From positions 42,259,946 to 42,323,945 of the forward strand of contig NC_134465.1 in the NCBI RefSeq assembly GCF_047948215.1: 64,000 nt of DNA, read 5' to 3'. The translations under genes and the position numbers were made by a program. The notes beneath the pieces were generated by a model. That model was given only the letters and a program-made list of their open reading frames with translations. It was not told the DNA's origin and did no database searches. Numbering within the stretch: the first letter of the stretch is position 1; each line of letters begins with the position of its first letter. Source of the DNA: Lycorma delicatula. Its lineage: Eukaryota > Arthropoda > Insecta > Hemiptera > Fulgoridae. Below are positions 24,069-36,356 of this stretch, piece after piece.

Positions 24069-25204
24069 CACAGGTGAATCAAATATAAATGTAATTCTTG
24101 TTTTATAAATTTAGTCATTAATAATATACAATACTCATACCTTCATCATTTTTCTATATCTTCTCCTGCACGATCTACATACTTTTGCCGATTTGGAAGC
24201 TTGAATATTCTATGTTCATAAAAAGTTTTAGGATGAGTTAATCAATTGCACATGTGCTCCTCAATGTCTTCATTGTTTTCGAATCATTCCCTTCCAAGCG
24301 ATTCTTTCAAGGGCACAAACAAAAAATAGTCACAAGGAGACAAACCTGGACTACAGGGATAAAGGATTCCCCGGTGCATTTTTTTTTCAATTTATCACTT
24401 TCAAAATCATGGTGTGCCGCTTGACATTGTCATAGAAAGGATGACATCTCTGATGGGCATACCCTGCCTTGTTTCAGTAGGCAGCTTTTGTTGATTGTAG
24501 CAGCTGACAATAGTAAGCCAATTTCATCATTCATCGATAATGGAAAAAATCAATGCATAAACTCCCTTGGGTCAAAAAAAAATTGTTACAAGAACTTTTC
24601 CAGCTGACGGACAGGTTTTGGCCTTCACTGGCCAAAATCCTTCCTTTGCCACTCCCATCTTGCCATTTTTGAATGTAATGATGGACCCACATCTCATCAC
24701 ATGTGACCATGCACCTCAAAAAATCATCCCCTTCTTGCCGAAATCGATTCAGAAGTCTCTCAACAATCTTCGAGCAATAATTTTTTTAAAGCTAGATCAG
24801 TGATAATAGATTGAGCACTCCTATGGCTGATACCCACTTCTGACACTATTTCTTCAACAGTGAACCGGCGATCACCTTCAATAAGCTCTCTAACGGCACG
24901 ATGTTGTCAGCTGTTGATCTTGGGCATCAGATAATGACTTTCATTTTCTACACTTTCTCACTTGCCCTTAAATTATCCGGCTCACATATACACTCTGTTC
25001 CGGAACCGTGTAGCACAACATACATTGTGCAACTTTCAATGGAACCTCTTGTTCACTCATGACTGTACTGAGCGAAGGAGCTAACCGAGCTAGTTCCCAT
25101 TCTCTAACACAACAAACATTAACCCACCTCCACTCCACCATCAACCTCAGAACTGATGGCTGTGTAGAATAGCAAAATGACTGTTTAAATTTGATTCACC
25201 TATG
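24069..25204 (-). mobile_element. Mariner element B, 1136 bp, minus strand
   Basis: The TIRs share CACAGGTGAATCAAAT / CATAGGTGAATCAAAT, with TA at 24067-24068 and 25205-25206. On the minus strand the transposase starts near 25060 (MSEQEVPLKVAQCMLCYTVP). It continues with a helix-turn-helix (RRFTVEEIVSEVGISHRSAQ) and the first catalytic site TCDEMWVHHY (about 24700). The last part reads SPCDYFLFVPLKESLG (third catalytic Asp present) and ends with KYVDRAGEDIEK near 24155. About 150 bp around the second Asp appear to be lost, and several stops and shifts are present. Its TIR family differs from that of element A. Confidence 0.9.
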
Positions 25205-28200
25205 TATCATCACAGTATTAGTCTAGTCTTAACTAAATAATATTCAAAATAGTCAAAATGCATCAGAAGTAATACCATATGATTTATAGAATAGTAAATC
25301 ACCAAATAAAATTAAACTACTAAATTAATTACATAAAAAAATTGGTTCTGGTAAGTAAAACTAAGAAAAATATTAGTGCCAAGGGTTTTTTGGTTCAGTA
25401 AAAATTATAATGTGATTTATAAATCACCAATCAATAAAGTAACTGAAAGTTTCTCAAATAGAACAACTTTATATTGACATATATATGTACTATGGAATAA
25501 CAGGTGTTTAAATTTCTTAACCTAATGTTTACAGTTCTAGTCAGTAACTGGACTGGACATGATAAAACTAAAAGATCTTTTAAATTACAAGGATCACAGA
25601 GAAAAAGAACATTTGTCATGAGAGTTTTATACTTTTTGAGAAAACGAAATAAATATATGACGGAAAACAAAACTCATAAATTTTTAAAATCAAATATACT
25701 TCACAATATTATATCATATGTAATATCAATTAATACATTTTGAGGTACTGAATTTGTGGAAGACACAGCAAGAAGGTGGTATTATGAGACAAGACTCTAA
25801 GCTCAGGGCCACAGAAAATGCATATATAAATCATCCACATAATATGAAAATTATATGTATAGCAATTACAAGTAAATGAATTTTAGAAACTTATTTTTTT
25901 AAATAATAATAAAAATACATTAGCAAATAGTAAAACAGTAAAGAAGTATAAAATTATGTAGTAACAATTTTAGCTCTAAGGGTCACACTATTAAGTATCC
26001 ATGATGATCATCATATTGAATATCCACCAAACGACTAACATAAATAACAAAACCACTGAGCATATTTGTTGTGTAGATGGAAATCTGTGAAAATGTCAGA
26101 ACTCACAAACTGGAAGTAAACACAGAATTTACTAGAATTATTTGATAATACATATTTTGTTCTGATAAAGATAAAAAAATTTCTTAAATTATCACAAGAC
26201 AAGGCACAGATTTTTTTTACGATCTGCAGACAAAAAAAAAAATCACTAAGAAAGTCCATATAAACTCCTGGAATAAACTTTTGACAAAAAAGGAAAAAGG
26301 AGAAATTTTTGCAAACCATCAGTTCATTCCTGAAAACCAAACAGCAAAATAGAATTTTTTTATCCACAAAAAAAAAAACAATCGACAAGGCTATGTCATG
26401 AAAAATGAAAACAAACAATTCTACATAAAATATGTAATGTCTCTGAAGTAGTCGCCAAACCCCTCCTGATTTAGTGCCATCTCACCTTTATTTCCTTCCT
26501 CGCTTGAAATATACTTTTGAAATCTTTACATGACCCCATTACAAAGAATATTTCATCAAAAAACCCTCCTTAAATGTATTTTTACAATGTCTCCTCTTTT
26601 ACAAAACAAAACTTTTTTTAACACATACACTTTTTGTTAAATAGATATATTACAGTAACCTGTTGTTGATGCCTTTATGAATACTTATACATACGACTTC
26701 AAAGCTACACTGTAAACCATTACCACGATTAATTTTGTGATTATATGGTTATACAGCTTGCTGTGAAACCTTATTACAGTTTTAAAGTTCTTTGAACTTA
26801 AAGCCAATAATTCCTTACAGTGATTTGCCATGATACAATAAAATTTGTTAATAAATGCTGCTTATTCTTACAACTAATAAAGAAAATTATTTTTAACTAT
26901 TCTTAATAATATAGGTAAATTATAGAATAGTGTAAAAAATAAATTGAATTAAGATCCTGTAAGAGGCTGATCCTGACTGCTTTTAGATAGAAATTATATT
27001 TTGCTGAAAGCATATCTATATTTCTAGTATATAAGTATGAAGACATTCATTTGTGTTTTTTAATTATTGCTCTAAGAAAACATACATCAATAACCAGACA
27101 TTGCCTCTGTTAACCTCCAACAATTTAAATCTACATTCTTTATTATTTATCCAAAGATGAAAGGATTAATTTTTTATCACAATAAGTTATTAATAAACAT
27201 AATGGTTATAAGTATAGAAAACTATTATACCTTTAATGATTCAAGAAAACAAGAAAGAAAATTAACTCTTGCACTAAGAAAATTTTATTTAAAGAAACAG
27301 AATTCACCTGAAAAAAAATTAAGCACTTCCAGAGAGACTTATTGTCCACGGATGTAAAAACAGATTGACACTTTTACCAAGGAAGGGGACACACCCTCTT
27401 GGGTTTGCATGATGTCAAAAAAAAAAATTGATAATAATTGGTTATAATCAGCTTCTGTGAACACTTAGAATATAGCAGAAATTAAATAATTAAATTAAGT
27501 TGTAATGACTGGAAAAGTATAATTTTTTGCGAAGCCAAAGAATGAATAATAACATTTTCTTCAAGTTTAACATTACCTAAATCTTTCAACACTTAGATAT
27601 TCTAATATTATTTTTTTTAAATTTCATTTATTATTTTTCTTTAGAGCTATTGTGAGTGATCGGCAAGTAGTTTAACCTTGAACAAATCTGAAACAGGAAT
27701 CGCAGTACAAACATTGGCATCCTGTTTTTTGTGTTTTGAGCAAGACATGATTATCTTCTAAATGAAAGATTTAAGGAAGAAAGAAATCATGTTTTTACAA
27801 GTTTTAAAATAAATATTTAAAAAATCTAACAATCTTACTTATACAGTACAATAGGAGTTTGTACAACAAATGACCTGGAAACGGATATATTCAAGCAGTA
27901 AGGAAGACACTGCATAAAATAAGTTAGCAACAAAATCATTTTTTGGTTAAAAATAAAAAACTGTGTCAAAACACCATTCTACAAATGTCAGTAACAATAA
28001 AATAATATATACCTCAAGGCCATCTCTTGCTTCCAGTCAAAAAAAAAGTAATTTACAAGATTTTTCTATTGTTTTTTTTATTTAAGTGCAATATTTAATG
28101 ATATATTGGACTATAAAGAACAAACTAAGTTTTTTCTAAGTGATAATGAGAAGAGGGAAAAGTAATAACTTAAAAAATTAATTAACTTTTAGTCTTATTC

Positions 28201-28786
28201 CAGTTCCTGGATGAGGCAGTAAACTGAAAAAAATTACAAATTGATGAATCCACAATACCTTAAATTAATATACAACTGTGTCTTGCAAATTAAATGTTAC
28301 GATAATCTATCATTAAATATGCTGATATGTATAATCACTTAAGTTAAATAATGTCTGGTTCAGTTTAATTACTTATTATGCGATGAGCATTTATTACTGA
28401 CTAATAATCATAGCAGTAAGTGCTGCTTAAAATATATTTATATATACAAATGAAAAAAAAACAATCTTGTTTGCAGCTTATATTAAGGTTGAAAAAAGAA
28501 TTTCAGAATAAAAAAGAGATATCTTTTACAGATATAAATTGGAAGAAGTGTGATGACTACCAACAAGTTTTACATAAAACTAATTACACATGCACTCCCC
28601 TCCTCGACTACATGATGCTAGCGAGCAAACTCATCTGAAAACATGATTATTACAGCGATAGGATTAAAATAAAATTTAGTTATTAATAATGAACTTAATG
28701 TAATATACTCGTTTTTCCATTTACAATTATATATGGCAAGTAGACCAATATAATCCAAAAAGACTATAGTATGATAAACTATAGAT

Positions 28787-28797
28787 GGGGGGGGGGG
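28787..28797. repeat. Poly-G run (11 G)
   Basis: Homopolymer within AT-rich intron, read directly. Confidence 0.95.
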
Positions 28798-28913
28798 TAG
28801 GCAGAAATAATTTTAAATGTTTGACTCGACCCACAATAATTAGAAAAGACTAATTGTTATCTCTTCAAAATTATTAACATTCAATAAATAACACAACTAA
28901 ATCACTTATTATG

Positions 28914-28948
28914 TCCAGTTTATACCAGTAATTTTGGTATAAACTGGA
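28914..28948. repeat. Perfect 14-bp inverted repeat (hairpin)
   Basis: TCCAGTTTATACCA and its exact complement are separated by seven bases. No open frame is present. Confidence 0.9.
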
Positions 28949-30063
28949 TATACAGTCAGGCAGTTGTAACAAATATATTTATTTACCTTAACTATTACCA
29001 GGAATATGTCTAATAATAGTTTTAATCAAAGAGGACTGATTCCTGAAATTTTTAAAAATATTAACTTAATACTAAAAAAAAAATGAAGAATAAAATAAAC
29101 ATTTCTAGCACTATCTATTACTAAAGAAAACTCATCAAAACTAACATATATTTTTAAGTTTTTCCAGAAACTTAAATAATATTTACATAATATTATTACT
29201 TTTAAATTACAGGATATTAACAAACCAAAACAAAAAAGTAATTTCTGTATCTGTTTCGACCAGATAGTTATCATCAATGAGGAGTGGGATTAAATAAATA
29301 CACAACAAGATGATTAACAAAATTTATTAAATATGATGTAACAGCAATAAAAAAAAATATCCATTTAACATCTTACACAAATATATAAAAATCAAATAGT
29401 AAATTACAAATTACACAAAAAAATATTTCTTCACAATTTACTTATATCTTTAAATACTCCTAAACACAGCTGTAAAAGAGAACAAAGAAATTTTAACTGA
29501 GAAATCCCAACATAACCATTTTTTTATATAGATCACTTCTAAGCAATATACATACATATAATATTAAATATTAAGATTTATTTAAACACAAAAGTTGAAA
29601 TGTAAAAATGCTAGCATTCTGATGTAACTAGTCTATAAAACACTATAAAAAAAGACACTAAGTACAATTTAGTGGCTAAGTTTGGCAGTTACTAGAACAT
29701 TAAAAAAACTGTAAAAAATAATGTTTCAATCATCATACCCTTATATAAAAAATAAAATTTGTATACTACTGAACACGTTATTTCCACACTACTCCTGCAA
29801 ATTCATTTTTACTCCTTCATTCACAAAGTTTTGTCTTTTCAATATGCTCTACAGTATATTAGGATAAATGCTAACAAATGAAAAATTCCAACCTTGTTGA
29901 ATTAGTATGACAATAATATAACAACATTAATCAATTTAATAGAAATATTGCAAAAATATTGCACCGATTTATGCCTTCGAAGTAAGTTTATATAATTAAA
30001 TGTGTATTTCAGTTAAACATTTCTGTAAGAATAAGCTGTAAAAATAATATTCTGTAAAAATAA

Positions 30064-30124
30064 TCACTAAAAATTGACTTAAAAAAAACAAAAATACTGT
30101 TTTTATAAAGTCAATTTTTAGTGA
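30064..30124. repeat. Perfect 17-bp inverted repeat with partly paired loop
   Basis: TCACTAAAAATTGACTT and its exact complement are separated by 27 bases. The A-rich and T-rich sides of the loop can pair further, which gives a near-continuous hairpin of about 61 nt. Confidence 0.9.
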
Positions 30125-31377
30125 ATAAAAAATTATAACCAAACAACTTTACAAAGATCATTTTAACAGTTGTTTATTACACAACTGCCCAAAAAGAAGT
30201 ATAATGTATTTGAAGTGAATGTATATATGTATGTTCAACCATAGCAACTCAAAGGTTGTACAGACTTGATATATGACCACCACCTGTTGGAATTCTTACA
30301 TTACCAGAAGTGTCATAGACTATATAAATATATGTGCATATAATATTTATAATATTTAAAGAAAATAAATTTAAAAAGTTTGAAAAAATAATTATACTAT
30401 ACGCAAAATTGTCACCTACATGCTCTTTAATTATCCTACATTATTAAAAAGCAGTTTGTCATCTGCACACCTAACACGCTCATTTGAAAATCAAATGCAA
30501 ATTTCAAAAACCGTTTCTGATTTTGATCACCAGGTGGTAAACTCTATTTGCATTGACACTAATAAAAAAGGCGCTTGAATGGCTATTGCATAAAAATTAC
30601 TTGTATGCTAACGTGCAAGATGATTTCAAAATTAAATGACCAAAATAAAGCAATCTTGTAATCTGTCACCAAGCAGCAAAATCAGTACGTTGACCAAAAT
30701 GAACAATGTTATTTCAAAGATATAACAAACAGAATCTGCAATGGCCGGCATCCTATTTTTTTTTTTTGTAGTCATGGTTTTTCATTTTTAACAGATTTAT
30801 AATAATAGTTTTTTTTAACTCCTGTATGTATCAAATTTTTTAAACAATAATTCAAACATCCAGCACTTATTTTTTTGCATAAAAAATGCCTTTTAATATA
30901 TGTGACAAGCCATGTGCCTAACGATTAATAGCAAAATATAACTGTAGCATTATGAAATCAAATTTACATGAAGAAATTAAACAATGAAGATAGATTTTTG
31001 TACATAAATTTGAAAATAATAAGCCAAATTTTGATAATATATACCAGACTATGTGTTCAGTTCCAGTTAAAACAAAATACATAAAGATTACTAATAGTAT
31101 AATGCATTACTCCAGAACAAATATTATTCCTGTTTAAGAAGCCTTTTGATATTAAATACTTTTTACGTAAAGCACAAAATTTATAACAGGCTACAGATAA
31201 AAACCAGTTCAATGTTACAAATTAAATAAAAAATACATTGCCCAGTCAAATTTAGATTTTAACAATTTTTCATAATGTCATACTAGCCTTAAGTCAGTGT
31301 CCTTGCATCATATCAAACTCCACTTCTCTTCTAATTCCAAGTAAATATTTAAGTTCAAAATTTCTATTGCATTAACA

Positions 31378-31433
31378 TTTTTTACTTTTTTCTGTCTTTA
31401 TTCTTTTTACTTTTTTCTGTCTTTATTCTTTAA
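31378..31433. repeat. Tandem duplication, T-rich, about 27 bp x2
   Basis: The string ACTTTTTTCTGTCTTTATTC occurs twice in a row with a five-T link. Confidence 0.9.
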
Positions 31434-32404
31434 ACCATCTACCATCAACTCAATCAACATAACTCCTCTTCTCATAACATAACCCCAGCAGTTGTTTTTT
31501 CTGTTCTAAATTATTTTGAATAAACTTCTATTCTCATTCAATCACCTTATTACATCAATCCAATTAAATTTTCTCCACGTCCACATTTTTAAAATGAATC
31601 TTTCTTTCCTTTGCACTAAGAGTATTTTCTTAGCATTTCATATCTACATATATGTTGCACACCCATATATTAGTACATTCCAAACATAACACCTTTTACT
31701 ACATAACTGCAGTTATGTAGTAAACAGTTGTTCAGTCAATGTTATTCTCTTTTCGATCTGCAATCTTCTGCTAACATCATACCAAATACATAAATTTAAT
31801 TCTTTTATAATATACAGCGCCCGCATTATTCTCGTTTAACTTTAATCATTTTAATATCTTATAAATTTGAAATTATTTATCGAATATCCTGCGCTCTAGC
31901 ACCGGAAAATGCCCATATCTTAAGTGAACTTTACACAATTACTTTTCTTTCTTGAATACTGATTCGTTCAATTTCCTCTAAAGTATTTATCATACACAGT
32001 TAAAATATTTACTATATTGCATTACTTTTGTTCATTTATTTAATTACTTTGTTTCAGAATGGCAAAACTTGGCTTTAACATTTTATAACAAATCTTATAA
32101 ATATATATCCCTCCAGTAAATCTCTTTTATAACTATAATCAAAGAATGGAAGTACTGTACAATTCCAAGAAAACATATCTTCAAAAAAACATTTCCTATA
32201 TACTGTGAGAATGTTAAATTCTGACTGTCTCATTTGTAAATATTTATATTTGTGAATTTAAAATATGATTCTTAAAAAAAAACAATAAAGAATAAATTAG
32301 TAAATGTAACTGTCTTCATATAGCAAAAGTACAATTATCACCAATTTTTTGATTCGGCTAGATTCTATAAAAAACCACTCTTCTATATGATCTTAACAGC
32401 TAAT

Positions 32405-32584
32405 ATCTGGCTAGGGTCTTTGATTTCTTGAATTATTTTTATTTATATCACAATAAATTGTAAAATCTGGCTAGGGTCTTTGATTCCTTGAATTATTTTT
32501 ATTTATATCACAATAAATTGTAAAATCTGGCTAGGGTCTTTGATTTCTTGAATTATTTTTATTTATATCTCAATAAATTGTAAA
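32405..32584. repeat. 60-bp tandem repeat, three copies
   Basis: Three near-identical 60-bp units each contain ATCTGGCTAGGGTCTTTGAT and end CAATAAATTGTAA. Only about two single-base differences separate the full units, so the amplification is recent. It lies just upstream of the 5' side of a mariner relic. Confidence 0.95.
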
Positions 32585-32869
32585 AAAGATAAATTTACAT
32601 TAAAAAAATACAGACTGAAGATGGCGTTCTGTATTGTTCAGATAAACACAATAAAAAAATGTGTCTTTGTATTCGATAGTATATTGTAATACAAATTGTA
32701 CATCTATTACTGAATAGCAGTATGCCAACTGATTTTTGAGGACATAACAAAAATTATCAACACTTTCGCCATAACACACGTTCAAGACTGTCATATTTCC
32801 TTCGACACATGTGTGCTTAGTCAGTATGACTTTTGACTGCGGTTACATGTATAAAAATTGATCTTGATT

Positions 32870-33967
32870 ATATAATTTGCCTTCTGGGTATTATGAGTGT
32901 AATCATGTTCACTCTGCTACAAGTTTGACAGAGGAAGAACAACGAGCAGTGATGCAATTTCTCTGGTCAGAGGATCTGAAAGGGGTTGAAATTCATCATA
33001 GACTTTTCACAGTACAGGTACAGTCTATATCACTTATGTTTTTTGAGGATCAAGAAGTTTAACAGTGGCCAGACAAGTATGACAACAAAGAGGAAACAAG
33101 ATGCCCATCAACCTCCACCACAGATGACAAAGATTTAGCAAGCTCAAGAGATAGTTCAGGCGAATAGGTTAATTACCATCAATCAGGTGTGTCTTCTTTG
33201 AACATCAGTCATGGTTCTGGTCACATCAAATTGTTCATGATGAGCTCAGATTCCATAGTCTGTGTGTGATGGGTACAGAGACAGCTTACTACAGAACACA
33301 AGCTCATACATGCTGACATCTGCCAATGCTTAGGTAAATCACTTCAACAAGGAAAGTGACATTTTTGATCAGAATAGTCACTGGAGTTAAAATGTGGGTT
33401 CATCACTATGAACAGAATCAAAACCCCAGAGTATAGAGTGGAAATATCTAGAATGACAAAGAAAAAATTCAAGACTGAGCCATTGGTGGGAAAGATAAAG
33501 CTAACAGTTTTTTGAGAACAAAAGGACCTATATTGGAAGACGTCATAGAAAAAGGGAATAAGATAAACAGCATGTACTGCAGTAAAATGTTGAAAAACAA
33601 GCTGAAGCCAGAAGTTTGCAACAAACACAAGAGCTTTATTGTCGAAGAAAGTTTGTTGATGGATGGCAATTCTCACCAGCATATGGTTCACAGTACTTTT
33701 CAAACCATAAAGTTGAATTTTGAGATACTTGAGGTCTTGAAGTTTAATTTTGAGAGGTTAATTTTCCACATACTAAGATGGGCAGGAAGCAGTGATAAAG
33801 TGGTTTCATAACCAACCAAAACCCTCCTTCTTGAATGGAATATGCCAACTTGTGAATTGTTGGACCAGGTGTATTGACAAAGGAAAAATGATGTACATGC
33901 TGAATCCCTACTTTTGTGTAAATAAATTGTAGAACGAAAAGTGTAGATAATTTTTTACTCGCCCTAG
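32870..33967 (+). mobile_element. Mariner element C, 5' end lost
   Basis: The plus-strand frames give SATSLTEEEQRAVMQFLWSE, then LKGVEIHHRLFT, the typical start of a SETMAR-type mariner transposase. They continue with RCPSTSTTDD, KFKTEPLVGKIKLTVF (after the first catalytic site), KLNFEILEVLKF and QPKPSFLNGICQLVNCWTRC, close to the usual C-terminus. The right end ACTCGCCCTAGTA at 33957-33969 is a plausible TIR with a TA border. I could not find its partner on the left, so the 5' TIR is lost or very diverged. There are many frameshifts. Confidence 0.8.
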
Positions 33968-34039
33968 TACACAATACTTTAACCAGATATAGTTTAGTCA
34001 TCTTGAAAAAAATTTATATATAATTAAGCAAATAATTCA

Positions 34040-35825
34040 AGATACAATCCCCAAGAATCTCATCACACCCAAAAAAATCGAATAAAATGTACACAGTAAT
34101 TAACACCCATGCATCCACTAATAACAAAAACAACTTTTCCAAAAGACTGTAAAGGAACAGATATTCTGGAAACTATTTGACCTGACTATAAATAACATCC
34201 CCAAAAACCATGTTCAACAATCTGAGACTTCAATACTCAACTAGGCAGAGAAAGACGAAATCGCAACATTATCAGAAAAGAGCCTGCCCAAAAGAAAACA
34301 AATAAAAATTTACAGACTTATCGGTCTCTGCAGAAATCACAATACCAAATCTCAAAGTTCAAATATTTCAAGAGGAAACCTCAAAAACTCAAAACATGGA
34401 AACACCTAAACTACATTAAAGTATGGCAATTAGACATGTCTTCATGGACAAACACAACCACAAGATCTACAACATAAAAGTCCTCAGGGAGGTAGACACA
34501 GGCTCAGATCTCTATGTTGTCAAAATTAAATCCCGTAAGCAGCATTAATGGGGAATTAATATCGTCACATTTGCTGTTTCCCATTAATGTTTCTTACAGG
34601 ATTTTATTGGGCTAATTCTTCTGTGATTTGTGTAAAACAGTGGAGAAAAAACATCAAGCATGTAATCCCAAAATCAGAAACAAACTTCCAAAATCTAGTA
34701 AAGCAAAAGAAACTACCTGAACCCTAAAGAAAATAAAAAGACAACACCATAACACACACTGAAGTCAATAGAAGAATTCTATAAAACAGTCGAGAGACTA
34801 CTACAAAACCTTCAAAAATCAACTCCAAAAATACAAACCCACAACCCTACTAACAAAGAATGAAAACTGTACACTGGCCCATAACAGTTTAAGACAACAC
34901 AGAAATCCTAGCTAAATATTTCAACAAACTCCTAAATTGCGAAGAAGTGACAGAACTTCTAAACTTCAACACCAGCACCCCAATTACACCACCAGAAAAC
35001 ATCAACCGTCCCATAACAAAAGAAATCTACCAAGCACTGGGCAAGATGAAGAATTACAAAGCAGCAGCAGATCAGACTTTTTTAGAGGTCTGGAAACATG
35101 TAAAAGATCTGTAAAAACTGCCCTTCATTAACAGATTGTCAACACATGGATAAAAGAATAACTACCAGAGCACTGGGCGACAGCCCTCATCCATCAGCAA
35201 CAAAAAAAAAAAAAGAAGAGACTGAACAGACCCTACTAATTACAGGAGAGAATCTCACTGCTAGACACAGTATACAGAATTCTTACAAGAATCATCCTAA
35301 ACAGGATCAGTATACAACTCAAGAAAGAACTAGAATACCAGGGAGGTTTAAGACCCTGAAGGAGCTGTCCAGATCATATGAGTCTAAAACTCATGGTGAT
35401 TACATTTGTATATTTAAAGAAAGCTTATAACTGCATCTACATAAAATTTCTACTAAGTTCTAAGATACCTCGAACTAAATACCAAATTAATATATGCAAT
35501 AAAACTGACCCTCACAAATACTAAGTCGAAGGTAAAAGGACTCGAAAAAAACACCAAGACAGGATGCAGATGGATCAGAGAAATAAGACAGGATCTGAAT
35601 GAAATCTGTCTTACACCAGAAGACACCACAGACAAAATAAAACACAACAAAAACACTTGTTTCTCAATCACCAGAAAAAAATCTCATAACACAAACATTA
35701 TCAACACTAGAAAGGGCACAAAGATCGGAACATATGAAAAAATACTGGGAGGACTTCAAGTCCCATCAGACTTGGATAATGGACTGACTAAAGTGATGCT
35801 ATGCAGTCATAAAAGATAATAAACA
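34040..35825 (+). mobile_element. LINE with endonuclease domain and internally deleted reverse transcriptase
   Basis: The plus strand reads an apurinic/apyrimidinic-type endonuclease in broken frames: VINTHASTNNKNNFSK (about 34100), LGRERRNRNIIRKEP (about 34240), and a segment ending TGSDLYVVKIK (about 34500). TGSD-LYVV stands where the family has SDHY. Then come TPPENINRPITKEIYQALGK (about 34985), the N-terminal reverse transcriptase region and the PGRFKTLKELSRS region (about 35340). At about 35530 the sequence jumps directly to the C-terminal GCRWIREIRQDLNE and ends with LTKVMLCSHKR at about 35815. It is the same family as 15370-16745 and also antisense to Pcf11. A 77-bp palindrome interrupts it (34528-34604). 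Confidence 0.85.
34528..34604. mobile_element. 77-bp palindromic insertion (micro-MITE-like) inside the LINE
   Basis: The arms of about 28 bp, AAATCCCGTAAGCAGCATTA (34528 on) and its near-complement ending at 34604, differ at only a few positions. They enclose a 21-bp loop. The insertion splits the LINE endonuclease frame after SDLYVVKIK. No target duplication is obvious. Confidence 0.7.
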
Positions 35826-35998
35826 AAAAAATTATTTTATATGGTAAAGGTGGATTCTAGAGCACACAATCCTAGATAATTGTATTCTCTATTTGTTAGT
35901 TTCTTTGACAATTGTTTTCTTTACATAAACATTTTTATTTTATTTTTAAAATTGGAATAAATATCTATAGTTATCTAGTACAGTAAAATCCTGTAAAC

Positions 35999-36114
35999 TC
36001 TGACCTTCAGTATTTCAACATCAACTGATAGTCAAACCTGAGTAAGCAAAAGGTTCTCTGACCTTCAGTATTTCAACATCAACTGATAGTCAAACCTGAG
36101 TAAGCAAAAGGTTC
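35999..36114. repeat. 58-bp tandem duplication
   Basis: Two adjacent, apparently identical units begin TCTGACCTTCAGTATTTCAA and end AAAAGGTTC. Confidence 0.95.
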
Positions 36115-36356
36115 TTTCTCTTGCCCAGTCAAGTCAATGGAGAGGTGGTTTATTTTCATGATGTTTTGTCAACTAGACTAAATAATACTAATTGCTATTT
36201 TACTATAATTCAATTTTTGAAATGAAAATAGACTTAGTTAAGTTTTCTTTATAATTCGTTTAATGACTGCAGTATTCCCAACTTTTCCAAAAATCTGCTC
36301 AAAAAACATGTCATTCTACACCAATAAAAGAATATTAACAAGAACAATTATAAATA

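Noticed and set aside
25504..25743. Overlapping open frames of 79 codons on both strands at about 25431-25743
   Set aside because: They have no recognisable motif, and a random AT-rich composition explains frames of this length.
26035..26418. 127-codon minus-strand open frame rich in Phe
   Set aside because: It arises from A-rich plus-strand sequence, contains no motif, and has no exon-like borders.
32405..32584. CRISPR-like array
   Set aside because: The 60-bp units are contiguous with no spacers, and the host is a eukaryote.
33344..34001. Minus-strand open frames of 119, 66 and 85 codons
   Set aside because: They are antisense to mariner C, whose plus-strand transposase blocks are recognisable.
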